A stretch of DNA of 64,000 bases from Gracilaria domingensis (GCA_022539475.1 VCMS01000125.1:62001-126000), one strand, 5' to 3'; counted from the stretch's first letter, positions 40,829 through 51,372 are shown. Program-made: numbers and translations. Notes: generated by a model from the letters alone, not told the origin.

Positions 40829-43099
40829 TTAAGTCCATTTGACGTTGCAAAGCACTGAGGGGCGAATGTCTGTACTAGGTAATGTTACCGGCTCGCCTTC
40901 CTTTGACATCAGCGGGAAGCATCTGTACCCTTCACGCAAAAGCGATGTCGGTACTGCGCAGTATCCCACCAAATCGTCGTCAGAAGTACGATCATGATCA
41001 TACACCTTGAGAACGATGACAGCAAGCGCACGATTCTTGACTTCCAGTAATGCTGTTTCTTTCCATACCGGCGAGAATCCATTCGAGCGACATGCTTGTG
41101 AGTCAATTTTTTCCGAGCAGTAGTCGTCCTCACCGGAGAAGTCTTCGTCGTAGAGTTTAATCACGCAGTAAGGATCAATCGTGTCCCGAGTGCTCGATAC
41201 CTTTGGTTTCGGAAGCATGAACGCTGAGAGGAGCTGCAGGTGTAGGGTCTGTGGCTGCGTATCAGGAGACTGACGAACAGTTTCGGAAAGAACATATCCA
41301 CATCCATTATTAGCCAAGAATCGTGCTTCATTGACAGCCATGCCGTTGTCATGTTTTTGCCAGTTGAGAGCAACGATTTGGCACCCCAAATGGTGAGCTA
41401 GGGTGGGCGTATAATTGGACGAATCCACTCTCGTGCCTTTTGGATAGACTCTTGTCAGTCCATGTGAATTGTACTCGCGGATGGCGTTGACCGTCTGGGT
41501 TCCACTCTCCCACACTTCGGCGACTTTTTTCTCGTTCACTGAGACACACGACGATGCAATGAACTTGTCTTTGCCAGACACGCCACTGATCCACATTGGC
41601 ATTAATATCTTGCGACTGCCACCCGCAAGAAAGACTAACTGTGACATTTCCTCGGCTATCTTACTGGTTGGCTTCGACTTGGACAACTTCTCGGACCCAG
41701 AGGATGACGAAGAGTTTGATTCTTCCTCCCTCGACTTGACTGTTCGCGGAGATTCTTCAACTTCATCTGAGTCTTCGTCCTCTATGTTCGAAAACTCGGA
41801 TGGCTTGGATTGAATGAGTATAGAATGACCAGTCTTCGCCTTCAGTAATACGCGCCCTCTAAGCTTCTCGGGGCTTGGAAGTACATCAACATGCGTACCA
41901 GCACAGTCCGGCCTGTAGAGGTAGTCTCCCAGTATCTCACATATGAGCGATGCCGCCTTGATTTGTTGGCGATGGCTGAGATGGTTTTCCAGGCTAAGAA
42001 TGAGAGGATAGTCGGTACCGTGTGAGAAAGCATGTTCCCTGATGATGTTGAGGACGTCTTCGAGTGATACCTCCGATGTCATGGTATGGCCATGCGTGAC
42101 GACAGGTCTGTCGTCATCGCCATCCCACATGTCAATCTCCACACAGCGGCAGCCTCTCTGCAGCACGATGCGATACATGTGATCAGTGCTGTCGCCCCGG
42201 AGTTGATCCGATTCTAGGTACGTGTTGTGAGAGGACGAAATGAGATACTCGTTCAGAGGACGAGTCATGTCGTGCTTTTGTGAGACGAGGTTTGGGTCAA
42301 CAATGGAGTTGACAGGATGATGCAGCATGGCGACCAACAGCTGTGGCGGACATTTGTGGATGGCGTGCTGCTGAAACAGCTCGACGGCCTGAGAAGGGGA
42401 GCATTGCAGCAACGATGCTAGCGCACTGGGCGCCACCGGCTCGCCGTCGGGCGAGATGGTCTGAAAGATTGAAGTCATGACCTGGGTGTTAGCTAAGTTA
42501 GAAATGACATTGGCAAAGTCAGAAAAGGAAACGGAATGGCCGGTGATGGGGCTGCCAGCCCGACGCGCAGTGTTCTGGAACTCCTCGACGGTGAGCTTGA
42601 GACAGATCGCCCTGGCCACCTGCGGAATGTGCGACAGCGGAAGACGCGGCACGTGTCCCCACGCGGCGAGCAGCGGCGCGTTGAGCGGCGTGAGATGGGC
42701 GTGCGTGGCGGCGACGCGGAGCGCGGCCACCGTGTCGGCAACGGAGATCCAGTCGGCTGCGCTGCTGGCGTGCGGCGCGGCAAAGTAGAAGATGTGGCGG
42801 TCGGCGTTGAGACTGGCGACCTGCGACAGCGGCACGGCCGTGAGCACGAACATGTGCGAGCGGCGGTTGTCGATGTTCTCCTGCGTGGTGGCGGGGCGTG
42901 CGGAGGCGGGCAGCAGCACGAAGGACTTGGGGTGCGTGGCGGAGGGCTCGCGGTAGTGCAGCACGGCGTCGGCGGTGAGAGTGAGCTCCTTGCGCTTCCA
43001 GCGGCGCTTCTTGGCCATGCGACCAAGCCAGTAGCGCGAGCCGGTGAGCTTCTCTACGTCGCACGGCAGCGCTGCCACGAGCGCGTGGGCGTCCGTCAT
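40829..43099 (-). CDS. Phosphoinositide-specific phospholipase C, delta-like
   Basis: Hydrolyses PI(4,5)P2 to IP3 and diacylglycerol. 756 residues, domains in order: PH (about 15-130, ending W in the last helix), degenerate EF-hand region (150-265), X domain with catalytic histidines in SSSHNTYLESDQLRG and VTHGHTMTSEVS and metal ligand EIDMWDGD, an acidic Ser/Glu-rich X-Y linker (about 430-480), Y domain (SSNYTP...GCQIVALNWQ...NGGCGYVL-like NNGCGYVL), and C2 (about 630-756, TIDPYCVIKLYD...VYDHD). A PH domain is unusual for plant PLCs, which usually lack it. Start at 43099; the 5' part is very GC-rich and GC falls along the gene. Intron-free. Confidence 0.92.
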   Translation of the reverse strand: MTDAHALVAALPCDVEKLTGSRYWLGRMAKKRRWKRKELTLTADAVLHYREPSATHPKSFVLLPASARPATTQENIDNRRSHMFVLTAVPLSQVASLNADRHIFYFAAPHASSAADWISVADTVAALRVAATHAHLTPLNAPLLAAWGHVPRLPLSHIPQVARAICLKLTVEEFQNTARRAGSPITGHSVSFSDFANVISNLANTQVMTSIFQTISPDGEPVAPSALASLLQCSPSQAVELFQQHAIHKCPPQLLVAMLHHPVNSIVDPNLVSQKHDMTRPLNEYLISSSHNTYLESDQLRGDSTDHMYRIVLQRGCRCVEIDMWDGDDDRPVVTHGHTMTSEVSLEDVLNIIREHAFSHGTDYPLILSLENHLSHRQQIKAASLICEILGDYLYRPDCAGTHVDVLPSPEKLRGRVLLKAKTGHSILIQSKPSEFSNIEDEDSDEVEESPRTVKSREEESNSSSSSGSEKLSKSKPTSKIAEEMSQLVFLAGGSRKILMPMWISGVSGKDKFIASSCVSVNEKKVAEVWESGTQTVNAIREYNSHGLTRVYPKGTRVDSSNYTPTLAHHLGCQIVALNWQKHDNGMAVNEARFLANNGCGYVLSETVRQSPDTQPQTLHLQLLSAFMLPKPKVSSTRDTIDPYCVIKLYDEDFSGEDDYCSEKIDSQACRSNGFSPVWKETALLEVKNRALAVIVLKVYDHDRTSDDDLVGYCAVPTSLLREGYRCFPLMSKEGEPVTLPSTDIRPSVLCNVKWT

Positions 43100-44298
43100 G
43101 GCGGCGCGGCGCGGAGGGTGGCGATGGGAAGGGGAAGGGGAAGGGGGTGGGCAGGAGGGAAGGGGATATGGGGATATGGGGGAAGGGGACGGGGGAAGGG
43201 AAGGAGGGGGGGGGGGGGGGGTGGATTTGGGAGGGAGGAGGGGGAAGAGGGCGGGGAAGGATGTTGGTCACGCAATGGACGAATGGGATGAATAATGGGG
43301 GCGGCGGAGCGCGCGTGGAGCGTCCCGCTCCGTTTATGTGGCGCATGGCGCGTGTGGCGGTGGCGCGGTGTAAGCGGCGGTGCGTAGATCAGTTGCTCGC
43401 TCCGCCGTTTTTTTGTTGTTGCGCTCGCACGCGCTGCCCACGCGGCGCCGCCACGACTGACGCTGTCCGCCGAACGTGTCCTTCCCGCCTCTACCCTAAT
43501 TCATCAATGTCATACCCGTCGCCTTACAAGTCTGCGCGCCCACACAGCCCTCGTCCTCGCCGTCGGTGGCATCACATGGACACGCTTTCACACACGAGAG
43601 CTGCTTGGCGGCAGCAGCCTGTGGCAGAAGCCAACCGCGAACAGGATGACTCAGGACGGGTCACACGATGCCCACGGATGTGAGTGCGTTCTTGTTCAAC
43701 TGAGCAAAAGTTTACAGTTCGCAGTATGCAGCATCCTCCAACAGTCCGTGACACGGCGTACTCGAGCTGAGTACTGCAATTAATTCCCTAGTTCGCGAAT
43801 TGACTAACGGACACATATGAATTACTGTACCGTCATGTTTTTGAGCTACGTGTAGACGCGGTGACGAGGGCGAAGCGAGTGCAGTAATATAGCGCGCAAA
43901 ATAAGAAAAAATCCGAAATACCTAGACGTAAGTAAGGCACTGTGCGCAAATGTAGATAATAGTGAGCTTACGCCAATGGGAAATTTGATAAGTGTTTCAC
44001 AAATACAAGCTACCCTTTTTTCCTGATATTAGGCTGCGAGTACGTGCAAAACTCAACAGTGTGGTTCGCTCAAATTCTTCCCGTTACGACGCTTCGAAGC
44101 CCCTTCACGAAGGACACTTACTCTCAACAGCCTCATGACCGTCAGAGAACCTTTCGGCAACTGTCGGCATACCTACTTTTTCCAATTTCGATAAAAATAA
44201 GTCCAAAGAACCAAAACCATCACAGAAACGCTGCTTGTAGCCCAAGCACACAAACTGTCTGACACTGTGCCACTGCTCTTGTAGCACAGTGTATCAGC
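43100..44298. other. PLC promoter island and flank of the Harbinger element
   Basis: 43118-43260 is G-rich on the plus strand (including about 18 G at 43207-43224), i.e. a C-rich leader for PLC. From about 43690 the DNA is AT-rich and presumably includes the 5' part of the Harbinger element; I could not find convincing terminal inverted repeats. Confidence 0.5.
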
Positions 44299-45654
44299 GT
44301 GATGCGCAGTGATGGTACCACGGTATCGATGTCGCACTGCCAACTGATTCACAATCACAGTATAATATCAAGCAAAACGGTCTCTAACCAAATTGTGAGG
44401 TCAGCTTTTCTAATAAATTCTGAAATCACTTCCACGGCAACATCTTCATCTTCATCTTCAGAGGATGATGACATTGGACAATTCATGCACAGATTTGCCT
44501 TTCTACTAATACTTCTCATTCATCGCAGAAAGAAACAGCTACGAAAACGTAACGCAACTAAATTTCCGACAGACAAACCGACATTCGAATCGCTGACCTC
44601 GATGTATTCCGACTCTGATTTCTTCGGCGCATTTAGAATGAGCCATACTACGTTCAACAAACTCTACCACACTCTACTGCAAAGTTCATTTCTTACAGAG
44701 AGATCTCGTTTAGATTGTCGTTCAATTCAGGCCAAGGTAAGAGTGGCGATCGGAGTTCGTATTATGGCTGGTGCTAGCGTACATGATCTTATGCTCGCGT
44801 ATAAAATCAGCAAAAGCAATGTCCACAAGTACTTCAAGACATTTATTTCTGCTGTGACGGAAACAATGACACTACCCGGAATACCGGAAGATACTGCAGA
44901 ACTTGAAAAACTCAGCTTCGGCTTCAAAACGTCTCGAAAGTACTCTAACCCATTTTCAGGTTGCATTGGTGCCTTAGATGGCATTTGTATGAGAAGTCGA
45001 AAGCCACGTGCTTTTGAGAATCCTGCAAGTTTCTTCTGCAGAAAGGGCTTCTTTTCTATACCCGTACAAGCTGTTGTTGACTCCCGATATCGATTTTTGG
45101 ACTTTTCCGCTATGGCGGTTGGCTCGACAAATGACTCTTTAGCATATGAAATGTCCCCACTTGCCAGGTTTTTGGAGGCAGGAAAGCTTCTCTTGGGATA
45201 TTATCTTGTTGGGGACAATGCGTACATGCTTTCAAACTCTTTACTATCGCCTTTTCCAGGCAAAAACGTAAGTGGTTTTGAAAGTGCGACTAACTTTTTC
45301 TTGTCCTCGATGCGTATACATGTGGAGCAAGCGTTTGGTATCCTCAAGCGTCGGTGGCGGGTCTTTTATAACGCGGAACTGAACTACACAGTTCACGACT
45401 GTGTTCCTATTATTGCCACTGGAATGATACTGCACAATTTTTGTATCAATTGCGAAGGTATTCCTGAGTATGTTTATGATGACGCAGAGCTTGAACAGAT
45501 TAGAAAGGAGTCACGAGACTGGCATTCTCGTGTAAAACGCAGCGCAGGCCCTTTCTATCAGAACGCAACTAATCTGGATGTGAATTTCACTCGCGACCTT
45601 CTTCTGAACATTGCAAAGGAGGAAGGTCTCTTGCGTCCTACGCACAATCTTTAG
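44299..45654 (+). CDS. PIF/Harbinger transposase (DDE_Tnp_4, HARBI1-like), intact
   Basis: 451 residues, uninterrupted. DDE catalytic residues: GCIGALDGI (first Asp), YYLVGDNAY (second Asp) and RIHVEQAFGILKRRWRVF (Glu). An N-terminal helix-turn-helix-like region (VRIMAGASVHDLMLAYKISKSNVHKY) precedes the catalytic core. The layout matches PIF/Harbinger transposases and their domesticated HARBI1 relatives. No partner Myb/SANT ORF is evident nearby, and terminal inverted repeats were not found, so it could be a mobile or a domesticated copy. Its AT-rich codon use contrasts with the GC-rich gene island. It lies exactly where the neighbouring LSD1-like gene loses its C-terminal half. Confidence 0.85.
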   Translation: MMRSDGTTVSMSHCQLIHNHSIISSKTVSNQIVRSAFLINSEITSTATSSSSSSEDDDIGQFMHRFAFLLILLIHRRKKQLRKRNATKFPTDKPTFESLTSMYSDSDFFGAFRMSHTTFNKLYHTLLQSSFLTERSRLDCRSIQAKVRVAIGVRIMAGASVHDLMLAYKISKSNVHKYFKTFISAVTETMTLPGIPEDTAELEKLSFGFKTSRKYSNPFSGCIGALDGICMRSRKPRAFENPASFFCRKGFFSIPVQAVVDSRYRFLDFSAMAVGSTNDSLAYEMSPLARFLEAGKLLLGYYLVGDNAYMLSNSLLSPFPGKNVSGFESATNFFLSSMRIHVEQAFGILKRRWRVFYNAELNYTVHDCVPIIATGMILHNFCINCEGIPEYVYDDAELEQIRKESRDWHSRVKRSAGPFYQNATNLDVNFTRDLLLNIAKEEGLLRPTHNL

Positions 45655-47307
45655 ATGTTGACAAGAAACACACGACTGCTTTTCAGCTGGGTTCTTGACA
45701 GTCTGAACAGTCAAGCGGTACTTTTGGTCATTTTGCTCACAACCATTCTTCCGCTCGTGAATGGTGTGTGACATATTGATATTGTCGACGTGTTGGGGCT
45801 TCCGTTCCGGAGCAGCAACCGTGGGCATAACGACGGTGGACTGCGTACTGGTAAGAGAAGGTTGCAGCTTGTTCTCCAAGACGCCACGTCTCCTTATGAC
45901 TGTTTTGAGCGCCTCTCCCAAGGAGATACTGGAAGCGTTTTCCTCACCAAAGCGGCCTCGCATCTCATGCGCCTCGTCAAGGCAGGCATTAAAAAAGCGA
46001 AAAGCAACCGCATCCTTTTCCTTCGAAACCCACTTGCCATCCACATCAAAAATTGGACACTGCGTATCCACCACATGCAGTTCGGCGTCCGTCTGCTGCG
46101 CCAACGTGGCGGCCGGGTTGTTAATTAGGCCGGTTATTAACATGGCGCCCATGTCCACCCCAGTGGAGAACACCTTCTCCTCGGTACATATTCTGCCGCC
46201 CGGTCTCGATCTTGCCTCGTACACCGTCACTTGCACACCAAACGACAACAGCTGGCGGGCGGCTATGAGCCCCGAAATACCAGCGCCAATAATGGCTACG
46301 TGAGGGCGCGGAGTGAACTGCTCTCTCAGGCTGTGACAAATATCATTGGCGATGGGAATGGCGCCGAAATATATAGCACCCGTACACAGCAGGTATGTGA
46401 ACACACGTGCACCTAACTGATGATAACGAAAAGGTACATCGCCAAGCGCTTCCCGCAGCGTGAGTCGCTTTCGAGTATGACGATACCATATTCGAAGAAT
46501 ATGGTTGCGAAGATCCAGCAACACTAGGCGGGAGGAATTTCCGTCAAACAGGTAATGATGGATTTCATCGCTATCCACGACGTAGGGGTATTTCAAGGCG
46601 CGATAAGCGGCGCGAGTGGCCTCCGGCATGTTGGAGAAGGACGCGAGTTCATCTCGATGAGAAGATTCGGTATCCGGCGGGGCGGCACATCTGTGGCGAT
46701 GGGCGGCGTCGTGCGAGGTGTGGGCGTCGTGCATGGAGGACGTGGGTTGCATGCGATTGGTCTTGAAGTATTCGGTTCGCGACTCTACCCAGGCGTGGGC
46801 GGTACTGTACATGTTGCACTGGCGGTAGGCGGCGTCGACGGCGCTGAGCAGCAGTGAGTGGCACGGCACGCAGTGGCCCGAGTGGTAGTGGCGAAGGCTG
46901 AGACTGTAGAGCGTGCTCTTGGTGGTGAAGAGCATCATGTTTCGAATCACGACCAGCTGGCGATTATTGGCGGCGGCCTCGACGCCGCCGAGCGCGCGAA
47001 AAAGCTCGAACAAAAAGTAAAGATCGACTTAGTCATCATCGAGAAGCGGGTTGGAAGTGAAGGGCTTTCTGGAAGGGCTGGAGTTCCAGTAGGAAACTAG
47101 CGCGTCATAAAAGGCGGCGCGACCGACGAGGCGCGCGATGGGATCGTCTAGCGGTGGCTTATGGACGCGCGGCGGTGGGGGGGATGGACGGCGGCACGCA
47201 GGCGGCAAGACTTCATGGGCAGCAGAGTGCGCGACGCGCCGGACGGCGGCGGTGGCGGTGGCGGCGGCGGCGGCGACGCGTGCGCGCGCCAGCGACGCGG
47301 CCGACAC
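45655..47307 (-). pseudogene. Broken ARID-SWIRM-amine oxidase (LSD1-like) gene
   Basis: Minus-strand frame from 47307. An ARID-type segment (FYDALVSYWN...VDLYFLFELFRALGGVEAA) is interrupted by an in-frame TAA at 47029-47031. A SWIRM domain follows (MPEATRAAYRALKYP...GARVFTYLLCTGAIYFGAI), then the FAD-binding start of an amine oxidase (VAIIGAGISGLIAARQL...YEARSRPGGRI, VDMGAMLITGL, CPIFDVDGKWVSKEKD) closely matching KDM1/LSD1 histone demethylases. The catalytic C-terminal half (substrate domain and final FAD contact) is missing: the frame runs into the antisense of the Harbinger transposase. So it is broken at both ends. ARID fused to an LSD1-type enzyme is an unusual architecture. An intact copy may exist elsewhere. 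Confidence 0.75.
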
Positions 47308-47669
47308 GCTTCGCTCGCGCGTATCGCACTAGTAGCCGCGGGGAGAGAGGGCGCAGCGCCGCTGGCGCGGCCGCACGGCGCGTATTTTCGATTTGCGCCG
47401 CAGCAGCGCGCGGCGCGCAGTGCCGCGGCGCGCAGTGCCGCGCCCCGTGCGGCGCCGCGCGCGCGTGCACCTCTGGTGCGCGATGGAGAGCTCGGGCTCT
47501 CCGCCGCAGCCGCCGCCCCCGCCGCGTCCGCCCCGCCCGCCGCGTCCAGCGCTTCGTCCCGCGCCACTTGCCCGCGCCTGCGCGCCGCGGGCCGGCGGAC
47601 AGTCTCTCCGTCCCATCGCCCGTCGCGCTGCTTCCCCCCCCCCCCCTCAGAGCACCAGCCCGCTCAGTC

Positions 47670-49477
47670 ATGTCGCGCTTCTTCCGCAATGAGGACGACT
47701 TCTCGTCGTCGAGCGAGTCCGAGTCGTCGTCGTCCGACGAGGAGCTCGGAGTGCAGGCGGCGCGAACCACCGTCGGCGGCGTGGGAAGATCGCGCTTCCT
47801 GCTCAGCGATTCCGACGAGGAGGATGAGAAGAGGGTCATCCGCTCCGCCAAGGATCGCCGCTACGACGCTCTGGTCGCCACCGCGAACAACGTCAAGAGT
47901 CACATCAAGAACATGGACTGGTCCAAGCTGCAAGAGGATTTCGATCAGCTCAACGACGCCCTCAAGAAGATCATGAAGACTGACATGGTCAGCGGCAAGA
48001 AACCGCCCGTTCCGGAGCTCTACGTGCGCGCCATTATTACCATAGAGGACTTCATTGCCGACACCCTCAAGGACAAGCCCAAGCTCAGCAAGACCAACTC
48101 CAAGAGTTTGAATCGCATGAATTTGAAGGTCCCGAAGAACAACCGCCTCTATAAGACTGAGATTGACCAGTTGCGAGCCACCGGAGCCCCATCACTCTAT
48201 GACATGCCCGAGGACGACTCCGATTCTGACTTCTCCTCCTCCGACGATGATGATGATAACTTAAAGGACGATCTGTCGGACACAGATGAATCCACCTCCA
48301 CCTCCACCGGTTCAGAAGATGATAACAGAGGCGGCAGGGCCTCCATGTGGCTTAAGAAGGACAAAGGCGAAGCCACCACCAGCGCCGCTAAGATACGCAA
48401 GGAAAAGAAGGCCAGGGACGTTGACGCCGGTGCGGAAGCGGATCTTGATGATGACGACGGTTTCACAACCGTCACGCGCGCCAAAACCGTCATACGCGAG
48501 ACATTCAAACCGGATGAAATGAATGAAGAAGCTGTTGATACCAAAATGTTGGAAGTCTTGAGGGCTCGTGGTAGAAAGGGAACAAACCGCACAGAGCAAA
48601 TCTCTCTCATAGAATCTTTAATCCCTTGTACAAAGAGTCCAAGACAACGCATAGAGGTTGTGCTGCACCTCATTTCTGCCAAGTTTGATGGCATTCCGGC
48701 CGCCAAGCTGTTCATGCCCGCAGAACTCTGGCGCTCTGCTGTTGGAGATGCGCAGAAAGTAATTGCATTAGCGCGTGAGCATTTCCCGGGTATTCGCTTT
48801 TCAGATGAAGCTGATGTTCGCGGTGAAGATCCCAGTATCATTTTAAAGGGAACTGGCACTGCTGAAATTGTTGATCCTTCAGGTGAGACCTTGGTTAGAA
48901 TGGCAGTTCCAACTGCGGCTGAGGAACAAGTGAAGAAGACTGAGGTGGACGCCGAAGGGCAGATAAATCTTTGACGGAGCTTGCTGCACTAGTCTACCGG
49001 TATGGGGATGACCGCGCCAAGTCAATGGTGATGCTTGCTCATATCTACAAGCACGCTCTTGAAAACCGCTTCTACGCTGCGCGAGATATGCTACTAATGT
49101 CCCATCTACAAGAAACGATTGCAGAATCGGACATTCCTTTGCAAGTTATGTTTAATCGCGCGATGACTCAACTTGGTTTGTGTGCATTCAGAACCGGCAA
49201 GGCGTGGGAAGCACATGCGTGCCTACAAGAGCTTTGCTCTCCAAGCTATGGTGGTGGTGGTGGCGGACTATCAAGGATGAAAGAGTTGCTTGCCCAAGGC
49301 ATAACTCAACAGCGTGGGTATGAGAAGACCCCAGAGCAAGAGAAAGCTGAGGCAAGGCGGCAGATACCGTATCACATGCACATCAACTTGGACTTCATCA
49401 GGGAGCGGAACTGCGGTGGCGGCGATGGAGCTCGACCGTCACGACGTTCAGTCCACTGTACTCAGTGCAGTGCCTGA
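47670..49477 (+). pseudogene. eIF3 subunit c, frameshifted and C-terminally truncated
   Basis: Starts MSRFFRNEDD, the canonical eIF3c N-terminus, with the acidic Ser-rich region, NIP1-type N-terminal domain (SHIKNMDWSKLQEDFDQL) and the middle block ending DAEGQINL. A stop follows at 48972-48974, and the continuation LTELAALVYRYGDDRAKSMV...RDMLLMSHLQ lies in another frame from 48971, as after loss of one base (or -1 slippage). That frame continues to HMHINLDF and then departs from the family. The PCI domain (roughly the last 300 residues) is absent before the stop at 49477. eIF3c is essential, so this is probably a decaying or assembly-broken copy. It shares a 362-bp divergent spacer with the broken LSD1-like gene. 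Confidence 0.75.
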
Positions 49478-49809
49478 AAAGGCTGTACCGTCGGTATCCT
49501 AGACGGATCCATATTTGTTCTACCTTCCAAGAGCGCCTCTTTTGAGCGTTGCTGCCCGTCTCTTTGTCAGCACGCACTTGGACATGATTGTCCTTAGCAG
49601 TTAACCTATGAAAGGAACTCTATAGGGTGTGGTGAAGCGAGGCTGATAGGAAGGAGCGGGTAAGAGGCAGGTACGTATTTCATAAGCGCTGTCGTTCGTA
49701 CTACGACACAGAGACAAATATCTAAGGGAGATCGTGAAAAGCCTCTATCGAAGTAAAAGTAAACCCATAAACAAATCGCAAGAACTACAAGGAATAACGC
49801 CACAGGATA

Positions 49810-51372
49810 CTAATCTTCGCCACTACTCTTTCCAGCGGCTTTCATGATGTCGCTCTGCATGTTGTAGGAAAACAACTTGATACTTTCGCATTGCCGTTTC
49901 AGGTGAGCGATATAATCAGGGTCAAGGCTTCGCGCAACCGCGTCACGATATTTTGCGTGAGCCTCTTCAAACGCAGCACATACCTTCATAGAAGACATTA
50001 TCCTTTCCACACTTTCTTCCATCGTCTCGCTTTGGGCTGCAGCTTTCAACGCAGCCTGAGCTTCAGCCTCCTTTTGCTTTCTTTCAGCACGATCTTCTTT
50101 CTTCATATCAACCTTCTCCTTATAACTGCCCGCAAACATATTCATAGACGAAGTCATCTCGGTGACCGCCCCATCAAAAACCGGATCACTGCTACTACGA
50201 GCAGATTTTGTTCTCTTGGAAGCAGTAGATGGCTCACCACCACTTGAATGCCTTCGACGCTTTCCACTGAAAGCATTCAAATCCCTACGCACGCCCAGGC
50301 TCCCATCCGCATTATCAGGTAACTTTCGAGTCAAAAATTGCCCGACAAGGCGATCAACGTCTTCGTAATCCAAGCGAAAGACGCAGTACGTTAAAAAAAC
50401 CCTGCGTCCTACAGCAGAGAGAACTTTTGACCGAGAGGTTCTGTGGCAAAAATCCATGAACGGCAGCTCTCCGTTATTTCCAGAGACTTCATAATTTGCA
50501 ACTGTTCTTGTCCATACAGTTTTGTTTTCTCGCCACACCTCCGCAAGTTTTTGCCCACTTCGTTTAGCTAATGGCGCTAAACTTGGCACAACCTCAGATA
50601 CCGGTGGAGGAAAATCTTCTATCGGGGCGAAATCTGTACAGTTAAAACGCTTCGTAATACGCTCCCACAGATCACCTTGCCTTATTCCAGAATCCTGTTG
50701 CGCCCTAGTAAGCGTAGAAGAAAGAGCATATATCTGCCTCTTCGTTTCCTCATCGTCTCTCACCAACAGCAAAAGTCTTGCGAATTCATTCTCGGAAAAT
50801 TCCGGAGGCTTCTGTTTAGTTTGCTGCTCTTTTGAACCACGCTGAAAATCCAAAGTAGCTCCCGCTCCTAGCTCCTCGGCTTCGTCGCATTCCGAGAGAG
50901 ACAGTTCACGAGTGAACAACTTACGCTCGTTATTACTTGGCAGAAGTTTTAAAAGCGTACTTTTGTCGGGTACAGTAGCCATCGATAGTCCTTTTTTCAT
51001 ATGAAGATGAGCACTCACATTTTTGCCGTCAATGCTGGTCATCAGCGAGTAGGGGAGAATGTTTCGCGCTAGCTCAGCGTGAACGTGAAGCATAACACGC
51101 GAACGGAGCACCTCTTTGGACCCAGTTGTAGGCCGACGCATAAGGCGAAGGAGAGAAGCGAGTTCAGGACCACTCTTTGCGCAGATGTAGTCCCAAGCAA
51201 AATTGAGTTCTTCCTGGACTGTGTTTAGACACAGAGTCTGGAATCTTGATTTGTGGGGCGTAGTCTTTGAGCTGGATGGCGGTGAGTCGGTTGATAGGTG
51301 CGGAAGCTCATTATACAATGTAGCGCGGTCCATCGCACGATCTACGGACTCCATTTCGTCTTCGCTGTTCAT
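49810..51372 (-). CDS. Uncharacterised 520-residue protein
   Basis: Not recognised. Start chosen at MNSEDEMESVD (51372); the frame is open 74 codons further but looks like leader. Visible parts: an acidic N-terminus, a helical segment (ELNFAWDYICAKSGPELAS...), a block with QDSGIRQGDLWERITKRFN that recalls the Trp/Phe spacing of SANT-like DNA-binding helices, a basic stretch rich in Lys/Arg/Ser (about 370-400, possible nuclear signal), and a C-terminal coiled-coil-like region (KKEDRAERKQKEAEAQAALKAA). Ordinary GC content, no introns. It may be host or transposon-borne: Harbinger-type elements carry a second, SANT-like protein, and both its neighbours on this side are broken genes or transposase relics. 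Confidence 0.5.
   Translation of the reverse strand: MNSEDEMESVDRAMDRATLYNELPHLSTDSPPSSSKTTPHKSRFQTLCLNTVQEELNFAWDYICAKSGPELASLLRLMRRPTTGSKEVLRSRVMLHVHAELARNILPYSLMTSIDGKNVSAHLHMKKGLSMATVPDKSTLLKLLPSNNERKLFTRELSLSECDEAEELGAGATLDFQRGSKEQQTKQKPPEFSENEFARLLLLVRDDEETKRQIYALSSTLTRAQQDSGIRQGDLWERITKRFNCTDFAPIEDFPPPVSEVVPSLAPLAKRSGQKLAEVWRENKTVWTRTVANYEVSGNNGELPFMDFCHRTSRSKVLSAVGRRVFLTYCVFRLDYEDVDRLVGQFLTRKLPDNADGSLGVRRDLNAFSGKRRRHSSGGEPSTASKRTKSARSSSDPVFDGAVTEMTSSMNMFAGSYKEKVDMKKEDRAERKQKEAEAQAALKAAAQSETMEESVERIMSSMKVCAAFEEAHAKYRDAVARSLDPDYIAHLKRQCESIKLFSYNMQSDIMKAAGKSSGED

Noticed and set aside
43690-45700. Terminal inverted repeats for the Harbinger element
   Set aside because: I compared both flanks by eye and found only short chance matches; the element's ends stay undefined.
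47029-47100. Small intron removing the TAA in the ARID segment
   Set aside because: No suitable GT donor exists without deleting conserved ARID residues on either side of the stop.
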